A stretch of DNA of 64,000 nucleotides from Pararhodobacter sp. (GTDB lineage Bacteria; Pseudomonadota; Alphaproteobacteria; Rhodobacterales; Rhodobacteraceae): assembly GCA_020832545.1 (NCBI GenBank), contig JAFIEK010000017.1, positions 1 to 64,000 of the forward strand. Reading direction: 5' to 3'. The position numbers were made by a program, and so were the translations under genes. Below are positions 24,516 through 34,117 of the stretch, one piece after another. The notes under the pieces are model-generated. The model had not been told where the DNA came from. It saw only the letters and a list, made by a program, of their open reading frames with translations, and searched no databases. Each line of letters begins with the position of its first letter. Position 1 is the first letter of the stretch.

Positions 24516-26251
24516 CTTCTGAATTCAGGGGTTTGGCGGTCAAGGAAAAACCGCGCCGGTTCACGCTCGATCTGGCGGGTGAGCCGCTCAAGGCTGGTGA
24601 TCAGAGTGCGGGTTTCCTGGGCAAGTCTTGTGTATTCGGGCAGACCCGTGGTGGCAAAGTTGGTGACCGCGCCTCCTGCGGTGCCGACAATCCCGGCCAT
24701 TTCGGCAAAGGCTGCGTTCGCCGTCTCGGCGGCGGCGCGCAACTCGGCAGTGACGGTGGGGATATCGTCGGAAACCTGCGCAATGGCGGTATCAAGCCGC
24801 GCCATGGTCTGACGCAACTGGCTGGTAATGCCCGAGATATCCTCATTGATTACCCGGTTTGCCCCGGTGAAGGCCATTTCCGCCGCTTCCAGTGTGCGCT
24901 CGCCCGATGCCAGCGCGTCGTTGATCGCGGCCAGTGTGACATTTGCGTTGCCAAAAGTCTCGCTGAGCGCGGCCATGGTGGATGCGGCGCCTTCTGCCAG
25001 CCCCTCGATCCGGCCTGATGCCGTGGACAAATCGCCCCCGACCTGGGTGACAACCCGGTTTGCAGTTGCCGTGGCCGTCCGGACGTCGGCGATGATTGCG
25101 GGCAGGTCGTTTTCGGCGATGGCGCTGATTGTGGTTATCGCGGTGTTGGCACCTGCGACGGCGGCGCGAGCCTCGGCCACAAGCGCCGCGCCGTCTTCCT
25201 CCAGCAAGGTATCAAAGCGGCCTGCGGCACTGCCGACGGTGGCCAGCGTCTCGTTCAGTTGCGCGATCATCGCATCGGTGGCGACCAGCGTCGCCTCAGC
25301 TTCGTTCAGCCGGGCGGTAGCCGCGGCCCCGGTGGCGGTGTATTCCGTGATCAGGCCCTGCGCATCGGCGGTCAGCCCCGCAAGATTGGTGCGCAGTTCG
25401 GCGGTGGCCTCGCTCAACTGACTGACCAGCGCGGGCAATTCCGTATCCAGAAACAGCCGCGCCGAATCGAATGTCGCCGTGACACTTGCCAGTGCCTCAT
25501 CGCCCTGACCCAGTGTGCCCTGCGCCTGGGTTGCGAGGTCAGACAGGTTGGTCAGAGTTGCAGTGGCGGTTTCCATGGTTTGCGTGCCTGCGGCAGTAAT
25601 ATCGTCAAGGCGCTCGGCGAATTCGGCAATGCCCGTCGCCGCCAGCGCCACACTTTCCGAAACCGATCCAAGATCGTCCAGAGCTGATGAAAAGTTCGCG
25701 GATGATGCTTCCAGATTGGCCAGGATCGAGTCAACCCGGGCCTGATTTTCCTCGCCCAACAGCTCAGACAGTTGTTGCAGTACAACAAGGGCCCCGCCCA
25801 GAATCTCAGGCGCGTCCTCGGTCAGTGTTTGCAGCACCGAGCGGCCTGCATCTATGACGGGCGGTGAGCGATCAGACACCAGCGCCAGCCGTGGCTCATC
25901 TGGACTGCCCGCGCTGATCGCCAGGAATGAAACACCGGTAACGCCCTGCGCCTCGATGGTCGCCACGGAATCAGCGCGCACCGGGGTGCCCGCGTCAATC
26001 TCGACGCGCACCAGAACAGTGCCGTCATCCTCAGGCGACAGGCCCACATGCACAACCTGACCCACCGGCAACCCGCTGAAGCGCACATCGGATGCCCGGC
26101 TGAGCCCTGAAACGGTGGGGAAATGGATGTCATAATAGGCGAACTGGCGGTCCAGTTCGAACCGGGCGAACCACATGAAAAACGCCAGAAGGCCCAGAAA
26201 GCCCGCAAGCGTGAACACCCCGATCAATATAAAGTTGGCCCGCGTTTCCAT
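24512..26251 (-). CDS. MlaD-like MCE-domain lipid transport protein
   Basis: A 579-residue protein with one N-terminal transmembrane helix (about 7-28, FILIGVFTLAGFLGLLAFF) and one MCE domain at about 40-120 (FPTVSGLSRASDVRFSGLPV). It ends in an exceptionally long Ala/Thr-rich helical region (about 180-550) of repeated LxxTxAxxxxLN-type segments. It would form the periplasmic hexameric conduit for phospholipids between the membranes. The length far exceeds E. coli MlaD (about 183 residues) and resembles PqiB/Mce-type conduits, so it may span the periplasm as a tube. Confidence 0.9.
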   Translation of the reverse strand: METRANFILIGVFTLAGFLGLLAFFMWFARFELDRQFAYYDIHFPTVSGLSRASDVRFSGLPVGQVVHVGLSPEDDGTVLVRVEIDAGTPVRADSVATIEAQGVTGVSFLAISAGSPDEPRLALVSDRSPPVIDAGRSVLQTLTEDAPEILGGALVVLQQLSELLGEENQARVDSILANLEASSANFSSALDDLGSVSESVALAATGIAEFAERLDDITAAGTQTMETATATLTNLSDLATQAQGTLGQGDEALASVTATFDSARLFLDTELPALVSQLSEATAELRTNLAGLTADAQGLITEYTATGAAATARLNEAEATLVATDAMIAQLNETLATVGSAAGRFDTLLEEDGAALVAEARAAVAGANTAITTISAIAENDLPAIIADVRTATATANRVVTQVGGDLSTASGRIEGLAEGAASTMAALSETFGNANVTLAAINDALASGERTLEAAEMAFTGANRVINEDISGITSQLRQTMARLDTAIAQVSDDIPTVTAELRAAAETANAAFAEMAGIVGTAGGAVTNFATTGLPEYTRLAQETRTLITSLERLTRQIEREPARFFLDRQTPEFRR

Positions 26252-26258
26252 GCCCCGC

Positions 26259-27056
26259 CTAACCTGTTTCTAGCCCCGGTGGCACCGCCGCAGAAGCAGC
26301 GCGCGCACGGGGGCCGTGAAAGTATTCGTTTACCCAAGGATGATCAACGTCGAGCATTTCCGCCATGGTGCCGGTCACCAACACCCTGCGTTCCGCCAGC
26401 ACCGCGATACGGTCACAACACGCATGCAAGGTATCAAGATCATGCGTGACAAGAAAGACCGTAAGGCCCATCGAGCGACTGAGCCCGCGGATCAGTTCAT
26501 CAAAGGCCGTCGCGCCGATCGGGTCCAGCCCTGCGGTGGGCTCGTCCAGAAAGACGATCTCGGGGTCGCGGGCCAAAGCGCGGGCAAGCCCGGCGCGTTT
26601 GCGCATGCCGCCTGACAGCTCGGACGGGTAGTTGTCGCCCGCGCGGGCGGGCAGTCCGGCCATTGATATCTTCAGATCCGCCAGCGCGCGGCGAATGCCC
26701 GGGTCCAGCCCCGCCACCGCACGCAGCGGCACCTCGACATTTTCACGCACGGTGAGCGAGGAGAACAGCGCGCCGTCCTGAAACATCACGCCCCATCGCG
26801 CTTCGATCTGGCTGCGGGTGGCCTCGTCCGCCCGCAGCATGTCGGTGCCCAGCACTTCCACACTGCCCTCAGCCGGGCGCAACAGCCCACAAATGGTGCG
26901 CAACAATACCGATTTGCCGGTACCTGACCCGCCAACCACGCCCAGAACCTCGCCGCGATACACATCTAGGTCCAGCCCGTCATGCACTACCGTGGTGCCG
27001 AACTGCGTGCGGATGCCGCGCAGCTCGATCACGCTTTCCTGCGCGGCGCCGCTCAT
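26259..27056 (-). CDS. MlaF-like ABC transporter ATPase
   Basis: A 265-residue ABC ATPase. Walker A is GGSGTGKSVLL (about 37-47), signature LSGGMRKRAGLARAL, Walker B EIVFLDEPTAGLDP, and H-loop LVTHDLDT. The C-terminus (GTMAEMLDVDHPWVNEYFHG) is typical of MlaF, including the extension that interacts with the neighbouring subunit. It powers lipid movement by the adjacent permease and MCE protein. Its start overlaps the permease stop by four bases. Confidence 0.94.
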   Translation of the reverse strand: MSGAAQESVIELRGIRTQFGTTVVHDGLDLDVYRGEVLGVVGGSGTGKSVLLRTICGLLRPAEGSVEVLGTDMLRADEATRSQIEARWGVMFQDGALFSSLTVRENVEVPLRAVAGLDPGIRRALADLKISMAGLPARAGDNYPSELSGGMRKRAGLARALARDPEIVFLDEPTAGLDPIGATAFDELIRGLSRSMGLTVFLVTHDLDTLHACCDRIAVLAERRVLVTGTMAEMLDVDHPWVNEYFHGPRARAASAAVPPGLETG

Positions 27057-28189
27057 AGCCCCACCTGCGCAAAGAAAACTGAGAACATCGCATCGGCTAC
27101 AATCACCGCAAAGATCGCCGCAACCACCGCGGATGATGTCATCCGGCCCAGTGATTCGGCGTTGGATTCCACCTTCATCCCGGCATGGCAGCCGATGAGG
27201 CCGATGATCAATGCGAAGACCGGCGCCTTGACCATGCCCACGACCAGATGCGTCACGGCGACGTTCTCAACCAATCGCAGGCGGAACGTGGCCGGGCTGA
27301 TGCCCAGTTCAACCCATGACATCAGCGCACCGCCGATCAGCCCGGCCACATTGGCGATCAGTCCCAGAATCGGCAGCATCAGCAGCAGCGCCAGCACACG
27401 CGGCACAATCAGCGCCGCTGCCGGGTCAATGCCGAGCGTGCGCATGGCATCAATCTCTTCGCGCATCTTCATCGAGCCGATGGCGGCGGTGAACGCCGAG
27501 GCGGTGCGCCCGGCGACGATGATCGCGGTCAGAAGGATACCCAGCTCGCGCAGGATCGACACCGCAATCAGATCGACCACGAAAATCTCGGCACCAAACT
27601 GGCGCAGTTGCGCCGAGCCTTGAAATGCCAGCACCACCCCGATCAGGAAGGCCATGATCGCCACGATCGGCACGGCCTTCACGCCGACCTCATGACAGTG
27701 ATGCACCAGCGCGGTCAGCCTGAAGCTGCGTGGATTGGTCACCCCCCGGACCAGCCCGGCCATGAAAAGGCCAAGATACGCGGTCAGCTCCACCACATAG
27801 ACCGCGCCCCCAGACACCGCGCGGCCCAGTGATTCCAGCCGGTCGGCCAGCGTCAGGGGGCGCTGGTCACTTGCCTTCAATTCCGGCAATGACGCCGTGA
27901 CCGTGGCCAGAACATCCATTGCGTGCGGGTCAAGGCCGGTAAGCTCGACTGACTGCCCTGCGGTCTCGTTGCGTCGGCGCAATATGCACAGCGACCAGGC
28001 ACCGGCAGTGTCCAGATGTGTGACTTGCGTCAGGTCAAGTTTCAGCGGCCGGTCGTCAGGTAGCGCCGTGAGCTGCGCATGCAGCCCCGAGACGCTCTCG
28101 ACCCCAAGTGATCCACCAAGCGTGGCCAGTACCGTCGGGCCAGTCAGATCCACCTCTATCCGGGCACTGCTGCGCGGAATGTTCTGCAT
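27053..28189 (-). CDS. STAS-MlaE fusion, MCE-system permease
   Basis: A 378-residue inner-membrane permease. The N-terminal ~105 residues are a STAS domain (LKLDLTQVTHLDTAGAWSLCIL) fused to the MlaE permease (about 130-378, with GRTASAFTAAIGSMKMREEIDAMRTLG). In E. coli the STAS protein MlaB is separate; here it is built in, so the operon needs only four genes. The start ATG 28189 (MQNIPRSS) has AAAGGG upstream; the frame is open to 28417, but the extra residues look non-native. It is the first gene of the leftward permease-ATPase-MCE-lipoprotein operon. Confidence 0.9.
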   Translation of the reverse strand: MQNIPRSSARIEVDLTGPTVLATLGGSLGVESVSGLHAQLTALPDDRPLKLDLTQVTHLDTAGAWSLCILRRRNETAGQSVELTGLDPHAMDVLATVTASLPELKASDQRPLTLADRLESLGRAVSGGAVYVVELTAYLGLFMAGLVRGVTNPRSFRLTALVHHCHEVGVKAVPIVAIMAFLIGVVLAFQGSAQLRQFGAEIFVVDLIAVSILRELGILLTAIIVAGRTASAFTAAIGSMKMREEIDAMRTLGIDPAAALIVPRVLALLLMLPILGLIANVAGLIGGALMSWVELGISPATFRLRLVENVAVTHLVVGMVKAPVFALIIGLIGCHAGMKVESNAESLGRMTSSAVVAAIFAVIVADAMFSVFFAQVGL

Positions 28190-28482
28190 CAACAAAAGCC
28201 CTTTCTGCACAGAGGATCGCGCCCGCAAAGACAGAGATTCGCTCGCGACCGTCCAGCGCCTTCGAGAGAATACGCAGTTGTTCGGCAAAACTCCAGCAGC
28301 GGTGAAGGCGGACATATGTATTGTTTTCAAATGATATTCTTGAATCGAGCGGCAGATGTCGTTGGTTCTGCGCCGAATCTGCAACCTGATCAGCCAATCA
28401 CCGCGATCACAGGCCAAGGCGTGGCCCCGCAGCGTCGCGCCCGGGATGTTGAGAGCCTAGGACCCCGGGAAGTTCGCGAACG
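28190..28482. other. Upstream region of the MCE operon
   Basis: No gene seen. The interval must hold the leftward promoter of the STAS-MlaE gene; a relatively AT-rich stretch at about 28310-28345 is the best place for it, but I cannot name clear -35/-10 boxes. Confidence 0.4.
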
Positions 28483-28506
28483 AAAAACGCGCCCCTTGGG
28501 GCGCGT
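28483..28506 (-). terminator. Terminator of the petABC operon
   Basis: On the minus strand an ACGCGCCCC/GGGGCGCGT stem (28487-28506) is followed by five T (28483-28487). It lies about 25 bases after the cytochrome c1 stop. Confidence 0.85.
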
Positions 28507-28531
28507 CTTCCAGTTTGGTTCGGGCTTGGCG

Positions 28532-29320
28532 TCAGCCCTGCTTGGCCTGCTTCTTGACCGGTGCCCAGAGGCGTTTGTTGGTCAGGTAGAGCAGCGAGGC
28601 CAGCAGGACCAGAAACAGCGAGCCGATGAAGCCCCATTTCTTGCGTTCAGCCAGCTTCGGTTCAGCCGCCCACATCAGGAAGGCGGCGACGTCCTGAGCC
28701 TGCTGTTCGATCGTGGCGGGGGTGCCATCGGCATACTCCACACCATCTTCCCACAGCACCGGGGCCATCGACACCCAGCCGTCATATGCGGTGTTGTAGT
28801 AGAACATCGTCCCGGCCTGCATTTCTTCGCGCCCATCGAAACCGGCCAGGAACGAGGCGATGTATTCCGGTCCGCCGATCCCATAGAGCAACTGGTTGAT
28901 CCCCAGCCCGTAAGGCCCGGAAAATCCGATGCGGGCCTTTGCCATCAGGCTGAGATCAGGCGCAGTTTCCATCCCCGAACCGGGGAAATGGTCCGGCCCC
29001 CCTGCGGGGCGCCAGTCGCCGGTGACGGGGTCCTGAACCTCGAATGTGGCGGCATAGGCGCGCATGGCATCGGGCGACAGGGCCGGCCCGGATTCCTGCG
29101 TCAGCGTGCGGAAGGGCACATACTGCAAGCCGTGGCAGGCCGCGCAGGCTTCCGTATAGACCTGCAGGCCACGCTGGATCTGTGCGCGGTCATAGCTGCC
29201 GAACGGGCCTTCGAACGAGAAGGAATAATCCGTGATCTCGCCGAGTTCCCCGGCCGCCAGCGCCGGAGAGGCGGCCAGCGACAGGGCGGTCAGGGCCGAG
29301 AGGGCAAGTTTCCTGATCAT
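28532..29320 (-). CDS. petC: Cytochrome c1 of the bc1 complex
   Basis: A 262-residue membrane-anchored c-type cytochrome. A Sec signal peptide (about 1-22, ending ALA) precedes the haem site CAACH at 59-63. The distal part holds the [14 protein letters not shown] segment of cytochrome c1. A C-terminal transmembrane helix ([20 protein letters not shown]) anchors it facing the periplasm. It passes electrons from the Rieske protein to soluble cytochrome c. It is the last gene of the operon and is followed by a strong terminator. Confidence 0.96.
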   Translation of the reverse strand: MIRKLALSALTALSLAASPALAAGELGEITDYSFSFEGPFGSYDRAQIQRGLQVYTEACAACHGLQYVPFRTLTQESGPALSPDAMRAYAATFEVQDPVTGDWRPAGGPDHFPGSGMETAPDLSLMAKARIGFSGPYGLGINQLLYGIGGPEYIASFLAGFDGREEMQAGTMFYYNTAYDGWVSMAPVLWEDGVEYADGTPATIEQQAQDVAAFLMWAAEPKLAERKKWGFIGSLFLVLLASLLYLTNKRLWAPVKKQAKQG

Positions 29321-29342
29321 GATATCACTCTCTTCCTTTCAC

Positions 29343-30689
29343 TCACTCGGCCGGGATCTGCTCGGGCGCAACGCCCTTGCCGGCAGACTTCCTGGTGGTG
29401 GCCTTGAAGTCTTCCTCAATGGTCGCAGGCGGTGCGGTCGGTTTTTCCAGCACACCCAGTAGCGGCAGGATCACCAGGAAATAGCCGAACCAGTAGGCGG
29501 TTCCGATCAGCGCGATGGTGGTGTAAATACCCTCGGCCGGCATGGCGCCCGCCCACATCAGCACGAAGAAATCGACGATCAGCAGCCAGAAATACCACTT
29601 GAACATCGGCCGGAAGCGACCAGACCGCACTGACGAGGTATCAAGCCAGGGCACCAGCACCATCACGAAGATCGAACCGAACATCGCCAGCACGCCGAAG
29701 AAGGTGGCGTCGATGATGCCAAAGCTGATCCAGTTTGCCGCGATGACGACCCAGACATCCGACGTGAAGGCGCGCAGGATTGCGTAGAACGGCAGGAAGT
29801 ACCATTCCGGAACGATATGCGACGGCGTCACCAGCGGATTGGCCTCGATATAGTTGTCGGCGTGGCCCAGGAAGTTGGGCATGAAGCCCACGATCATCCA
29901 GAACACCAGCAGCACCACGACCAGCGCGAACAGATCCTTGATCACGAAATACGGCCAGAAGGGCAGGGTGTCCTTTTCGGCCTCTTCTTTTGAAGTCTTG
30001 CGCACATCGACCCCGGCAGGGTTGTTGTTGCCGGTGTTGTGGAAGGCCCAGACGTGCAGGATCACCAGACCGACAATCACGAAGGGCAGCAGATAATGCA
30101 GCGAGAAGAAGCGGTTGAGCGTGGCATTGCCGACTGCGGGTCCGCCCAGCAACCAGGTCTGCAGCGCGTCACCGATACCCGGGATCGCGCCGAACAGGCC
30201 GGTGATCACCGTGGCACCCCAGAACGACATCTGGCCCCAGGGCAGCACATAGCCCATGAACGCCGTAGCCATCATCGCCAGATAGATCAGCATGCCGATG
30301 ATCCAGGTCACCTCACGCGGGGTCTTGTAGCTGCCATAATAGAGGCCGCGGAAGATATGCAGGTAGACGGCTGCAAAGAACAGCATGGCGCCGTTCTGGT
30401 GCAGGTAGCGCAGCATATGCCCGCCGTTCACGTTGCGCATGATATGCTCGACTGACGCGAAGGCCATGTCGACATGCGGCGTGTAGTGCATCGCAAGAAT
30501 GATGCCGGTGACGATCTGCAACACCAGGCAGAACATCAGTACAATGCCCCAGATCCACATCCAGTTCAGGTTCTTGGGCGTGGGGATCATGATGGTGTCG
30601 TAGATGAGTCCGACAATGGGGAGACGGCTGTGAAGCCACTTCTCGGCATTGGTTTTCGGCTCGTAGTGGTCGTGCGGAATACCGGACAT
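29343..30689 (-). CDS. petB: Cytochrome b of the bc1 complex
   Basis: A 448-residue integral membrane protein with eight predicted helices. The four haem-ligand histidines lie in [20 protein letters not shown] and [22 protein letters not shown]. The Qo-site motif PEWYF is present ([15 protein letters not shown]). Quinol is oxidised at Qo and reduced at Qi. It lies between Rieske and cytochrome c1, with 11 and 22 base gaps. The C-terminus carries an additional charged tail, as in Rhodobacter. Confidence 0.97.
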   Translation of the reverse strand: MSGIPHDHYEPKTNAEKWLHSRLPIVGLIYDTIMIPTPKNLNWMWIWGIVLMFCLVLQIVTGIILAMHYTPHVDMAFASVEHIMRNVNGGHMLRYLHQNGAMLFFAAVYLHIFRGLYYGSYKTPREVTWIIGMLIYLAMMATAFMGYVLPWGQMSFWGATVITGLFGAIPGIGDALQTWLLGGPAVGNATLNRFFSLHYLLPFVIVGLVILHVWAFHNTGNNNPAGVDVRKTSKEEAEKDTLPFWPYFVIKDLFALVVVLLVFWMIVGFMPNFLGHADNYIEANPLVTPSHIVPEWYFLPFYAILRAFTSDVWVVIAANWISFGIIDATFFGVLAMFGSIFVMVLVPWLDTSSVRSGRFRPMFKWYFWLLIVDFFVLMWAGAMPAEGIYTTIALIGTAYWFGYFLVILPLLGVLEKPTAPPATIEEDFKATTRKSAGKGVAPEQIPAE

Positions 30690-30700
30690 GTCCTTCTCCC

Positions 30701-31261
30701 TCAGCCGAGCTGGATGGTGGTTTCGTCAATGAAGCTGGCGACCGGAATCCAAAGGTTTTCCGGTGCCGGCCCACGGCGGATGCGGCCTGAGCTGTCATAG
30801 TGCGAGCCGTGGCACGGGCAGAACCAGCCATTGAAATCGCCCGCGCCATTGCCCAGCGGCACGCAGCCCAGATGGGTGCAGACGCCGGTCATGACCAGCC
30901 ATTCGCCCTCGGCATCAAGGGTGCGGTTGACGTCGCTTGCGTCGGTGCCCGGGCGGTTGGGGTTTTGCGAGTCGCGGTCCGATAGTGCGCTCAGTTCGAC
31001 AGCGCGCGCCTCGGCGATCTCTTCGGCTGTGCGGCGGCGGATGAACACCGGCTTGCCAAGGAAGTTGACTGTCAACTGGGCGCCGACCTCGACACCGCTG
31101 ACGTCAACGAAGATCGAGGACAGGGCCTGCACATCGGCGGACGGGTTCATCTGATTGACCAGCGGCCATACGACAGCCCCGGCGGCGACGGCACCGGCCC
31201 CGGCGGTCGCGTAATACAGAAAATCCCGGCGAGTGCCTGCGTTGTCGTCTGCGTGGGACAC
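30701..31261 (-). CDS. petA: Rieske iron-sulfur subunit of the bc1 complex
   Basis: A 186-residue protein. Twin-arginine signal/anchor [14 protein letters not shown] at the N-terminus; the [2Fe-2S] ligands are in CTHLGC and CPCHGS. I chose GTG 31261 because it yields [14 protein letters not shown], the known start pattern of the Rhodobacter protein, and has GGAG 7 bases upstream. ATG 31267 is too close to that site. First gene of petABC; the 270-base interval 31262-31531 should hold the promoter. Confidence 0.95.
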   Translation of the reverse strand: MSHADDNAGTRRDFLYYATAGAGAVAAGAVVWPLVNQMNPSADVQALSSIFVDVSGVEVGAQLTVNFLGKPVFIRRRTAEEIAEARAVELSALSDRDSQNPNRPGTDASDVNRTLDAEGEWLVMTGVCTHLGCVPLGNGAGDFNGWFCPCHGSHYDSSGRIRRGPAPENLWIPVASFIDETTIQLG

Positions 31262-31531
31262 GAGCATTCTCCATTTCAAGGTCACGGGTTCGGCAGCATA
31301 GCCGAAACGAGCCGCAGGTTCCTGCAGCCTCCAAGCCGGGTGTTTAGCGACGATTTCACGCTCAGTCCAGCCGCGAATTGGTGTAAAAACGCCGCACCTT
31401 GGCCGGTTTCGGTGTGCTGATGGCTTGCGGCCATGGCCCTACGCCCGTGGCCCGTGACCGCAAGTGGCCGCTTTGCACCCGTGCCGGGCGATCCGCATCG
31501 AATGAGGTGTAGAGTGTGGGGGCGTACTGGC

Positions 31532-32161
31532 TTAACCCGGGACGGTGGCCTGCATCGAGGGGCGCTCGGCGAATCGTTCGGCCCAGTTGGCCAGCGCCGA
31601 CCGCCCTTGACGCCAGTTGCGCGCGTCATGGCGGAAATCCAGATAGCCCAGTGCGCAGCCCATCGCGATCTGGCCCATGCACAACGGCCCGGCCAGATGT
31701 CCCATCCAGCGGCTTTCCAGTGCATCAAGGCTGCGCGCGATCTTGGCCCATTGCGCCTCAACCCAGTCTGGCGATTGCTGGGCCTCTGGGCGCAGCGCGG
31801 TTTCGTAGCGCATCGACAGGGCCGAATCCAGAATGCCCTCGGCGGTGGCCTCCAGTGTCAGAACCTCCCACAAGCGCGGACCCTCGGGGTAAAGCGCCGG
31901 TCCGGATTTCGCGCGATCGGCCAGATACCGGCAGATCACCCGGCTGTCATAGAGGGCGCAGCCGTCCGTGCGTTCCAACACCGGAATACGACCCAGAGGA
32001 TTGATCGCCACTGGCAGCGAGCCGGGGTCAAGTGCGGTGCCGGTAGCCAGTTGCAGTGTGACCGAGTCAAGCTGCCCGGTTTCGTGCAGTAAAACCATGA
32101 CCTTGCGGGCATAGGGTGAGGGCGGGCTGTAGTGGAGGGTGAGCATGGTTTGGTCCTTCAT
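31532..32161 (-). CDS. Glutathione S-transferase family protein
   Basis: A 209-residue GST. The N-terminal thioredoxin-like domain has SPPSPYARKVMVLLHE (catalytic Ser region) and the cis-Pro motif GRIPVLERTDG. The all-helical C-terminal domain follows, ending near residue 200. It likely conjugates glutathione to small electrophiles. Its ATG overlaps the stop of the small gene upstream, forming a two-gene unit. One of three GST-fold genes within 4.5 kb. Confidence 0.88.
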   Translation of the reverse strand: MKDQTMLTLHYSPPSPYARKVMVLLHETGQLDSVTLQLATGTALDPGSLPVAINPLGRIPVLERTDGCALYDSRVICRYLADRAKSGPALYPEGPRLWEVLTLEATAEGILDSALSMRYETALRPEAQQSPDWVEAQWAKIARSLDALESRWMGHLAGPLCMGQIAMGCALGYLDFRHDARNWRQGRSALANWAERFAERPSMQATVPG

Positions 32162-32442
32162 GTCTTGCGGGCGCGAAAACGGGCGTAGAAAGCGGCTTCG
32201 ATCTCGACAGGGCGATCCATTCCCGGCAGCTGCACCCTGCGCGCCAGACGGCCGGTGGCGTTGGTCTGTTCACGGTCGCGCGGCTGGCACAGGGCCAGCC
32301 CGTCGGGCAGTGCATCCAGCGCATCCTCGACACTCTGATCTATCCGCGCGACGGCGATGTTGCGTGCGACCAGCCAGGCGACTAACGCAACACCGCCGTA
32401 TTTCAGGGCAGCACCTGCGATGGGGACAAGGGGCAGCGGCAT
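32158..32442 (-). CDS. Small conserved hypothetical protein
   Basis: A 94-residue protein starting MPLPLVPIAGAALKYGG, with one hydrophobic helix (about 8-28) and a polar C-terminal half. The start at 32442 has CGGAGG 7 bases upstream. The four-base overlap with the GST gene indicates co-translation. It is probably anchored in the membrane. Function not known to me. Confidence 0.68.
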   Translation of the reverse strand: MPLPLVPIAGAALKYGGVALVAWLVARNIAVARIDQSVEDALDALPDGLALCQPRDREQTNATGRLARRVQLPGMDRPVEIEAAFYARFRARKT

Positions 32443-32579
32443 GGTAGACCTCCGGGTGACGCTTTGAAGCCACGCTATGCGCAGGGGCAACCGCTGTCCA
32501 CAAAGACCTTTCGATGCGGTGATCACGGCTGCGCAAGGCGCTTGACCACGGGCACCCGGGCGTGATTTCTCTGGCGCCC

Positions 32580-33311
32580 ATGGCGAAAGCACGCAAATCC
32601 CGCGCCCGGGCGCGCCCCGGCCTGCTCGACCGGTTCGCTCATGCGATCCGTCGCCTGTTGCGCTGGGTGGTGCTGGGGCTGATTGCGGCGATGATCCTGG
32701 TGGTGGCCTGGGTGGGGCTGTACCGCTTCGTCGATCCGCCCGGCGGGGCCTATATGTGGCAGGAATCGCGCCGCCTGGGCGGGATCCGCCATGAATGGGT
32801 GCCGATGGCGCAGATTGCGCCGGTCATGGCGCGGTCCGCCGTGGCGGCCGAGGATGCCAATTTCTGCCGACACTGGGGCTTTGACGTGGGGGCGATCCGC
32901 GCCGCGCTGGATGCAGGCGCGGGGCGCGGGGCCTCGACCATCAGCCAGCAGGTGGTCAAGAATGTGTTCCTGTGGCACGGGCGCAGCTGGGCCCGCAAGG
33001 CGCTGGAGGCCGTGCTGACGCCCGTCATGGAAACGCTGTGGAGCAAGCGCCGGATACTGGAGGTGTATCTGAACATCGCCGAATTCAGCACCGGGGTTTT
33101 CGGGGTCGAGGCGGCGGCACAACACCATTTCAGCCGCGCCGCCAATGACCTGACTCCGCGCCAGGCCGGGCTTCTGGCAGCCGTCCTACCCGCCCCGCAA
33201 AGCCGCAACGCTGCGCGGCCGTCGGATTTTGTGTCGCGCCGGGCCAATGCGATTGTCGACGGGGCCGCAACCATCCAGCGTGACGGGCGGGCGGCCTGTT
33301 TCGACGGTTGA
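32580..33311 (+). CDS. mtgA: Monofunctional peptidoglycan transglycosylase
   Basis: A 243-residue GT51 glycosyltransferase. An N-terminal transmembrane helix (LLRWVVLGLIAAMILVVAWV) follows a very basic cytoplasmic tip (ARKSRARARPG). The catalytic Glu lies in VAAEDANFCRHWGFD. The signature STISQQVVKNVFLW and the RKALEAVLTPVMETLWSKRRILEVYLN block complete the fold. It polymerises lipid II into glycan strands without a transpeptidase domain. GTG 32562 is a possible earlier start. Confidence 0.94.
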   Translation: MAKARKSRARARPGLLDRFAHAIRRLLRWVVLGLIAAMILVVAWVGLYRFVDPPGGAYMWQESRRLGGIRHEWVPMAQIAPVMARSAVAAEDANFCRHWGFDVGAIRAALDAGAGRGASTISQQVVKNVFLWHGRSWARKALEAVLTPVMETLWSKRRILEVYLNIAEFSTGVFGVEAAAQHHFSRAANDLTPRQAGLLAAVLPAPQSRNAARPSDFVSRRANAIVDGAATIQRDGRAACFDG

Positions 33312-33367
33312 AATTTGTGCGCCCAGCAGGCAAGAGGGTGGTTAACAACCGAAAGATCCGACTGTCC

Positions 33368-34033
33368 ATGCTGCGCCTTTTCCATGTCCCGCTCTCTCCT
33401 TTCTGCCGCAAGGTCCGCCTGACGCTGGGCGAAAAGCGCGTTGAGGTGGAACTGGTGGAGGAGCGTTACTGGGAAGCCAGTACCGATTTTCTGCGCCGCA
33501 ATCCGGCGGGCAAGGTGCCGGTGCTGCGACATGAGGGCAAGATGCTGGCCGAAAGCCAGGCAATCTGCGAATATATAGACGAATTGCACCCCAACCCGCC
33601 CCTGATGCCGCGCGATGCTGCCGGGCGCTATGAGGTGCGCCGCATCTGCGCGTGGTTCGATGACAAGTTTCATCACGAAGTGACCGCGAACCTGCTTTAT
33701 GAGCGGGTGAACAAGAAGCTGATGGGCAAGGGTTACCCGGATTCGCAAAAGATCAAGACCGGGGCGCAGCGCGTCAAGTTTCACCTCGATTACATGGGCT
33801 GGCTGCTGGAGCGTCGCCGCTGGCTGGCGGGCAACGAGATGACACTGGCCGATTTTTCCGCCGCCGCGCATCTGTCCTGTCTTGACTACATTGCCGATGT
33901 TGACTGGGACCGCGCACCGGGTGTGCGCGACTGGTACGCCAAGATCAAATCTCGCCCGGCCTTTCGCCCGCTTCTGGCCGATCAGGTGCCGGGCTTTCCC
34001 GCCGCGCGCCATTATGCCGACCTTGATTTCTGA
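33368..34033 (+). CDS. Glutathione S-transferase family protein
   Basis: A 221-residue GST. N-terminal motif FHVPLSPFCRKVRLTLGEK with a Ser/Cys active-site region, cis-Pro motif GKVPVLRHEGKMLAES, and a helical C-terminal domain (MTLADFSAAAHLSCLDYI). It starts at ATG 33368; earlier in-frame codons belong to the gap after mtgA. Close to the beta/zeta-type GSTs used for stress or catabolic intermediates; the actual substrate cannot be told. Confidence 0.88.
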   Translation: MLRLFHVPLSPFCRKVRLTLGEKRVEVELVEERYWEASTDFLRRNPAGKVPVLRHEGKMLAESQAICEYIDELHPNPPLMPRDAAGRYEVRRICAWFDDKFHHEVTANLLYERVNKKLMGKGYPDSQKIKTGAQRVKFHLDYMGWLLERRRWLAGNEMTLADFSAAAHLSCLDYIADVDWDRAPGVRDWYAKIKSRPAFRPLLADQVPGFPAARHYADLDF

Positions 34034-34045
34034 TAGGCGCCGGGC

Positions 34046-34113
34046 AGGGGGGCTTTTTGCCCCCCTCGGCGCTGCGCGCCTCACCCCCCGCGCGTATTTT
34101 TGGCAAGATGAAA
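34046..34113 (+). repeat. G-rich hairpin plus TATTTTT motif, copy A
   Basis: A perfect 8-bp stem AGGGGGGC/GCCCCCCT with loop TTTTT (34046-34066) lies just after the GST stop. It is followed at 34094-34113 by GTATTTTTGGCAAGATGAAA. The same two-part arrangement recurs at 41807-41869 and 60916-60947. The stem probably also terminates the upstream transcript. Confidence 0.6.
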
Positions 34114-34117
34114 GCCC

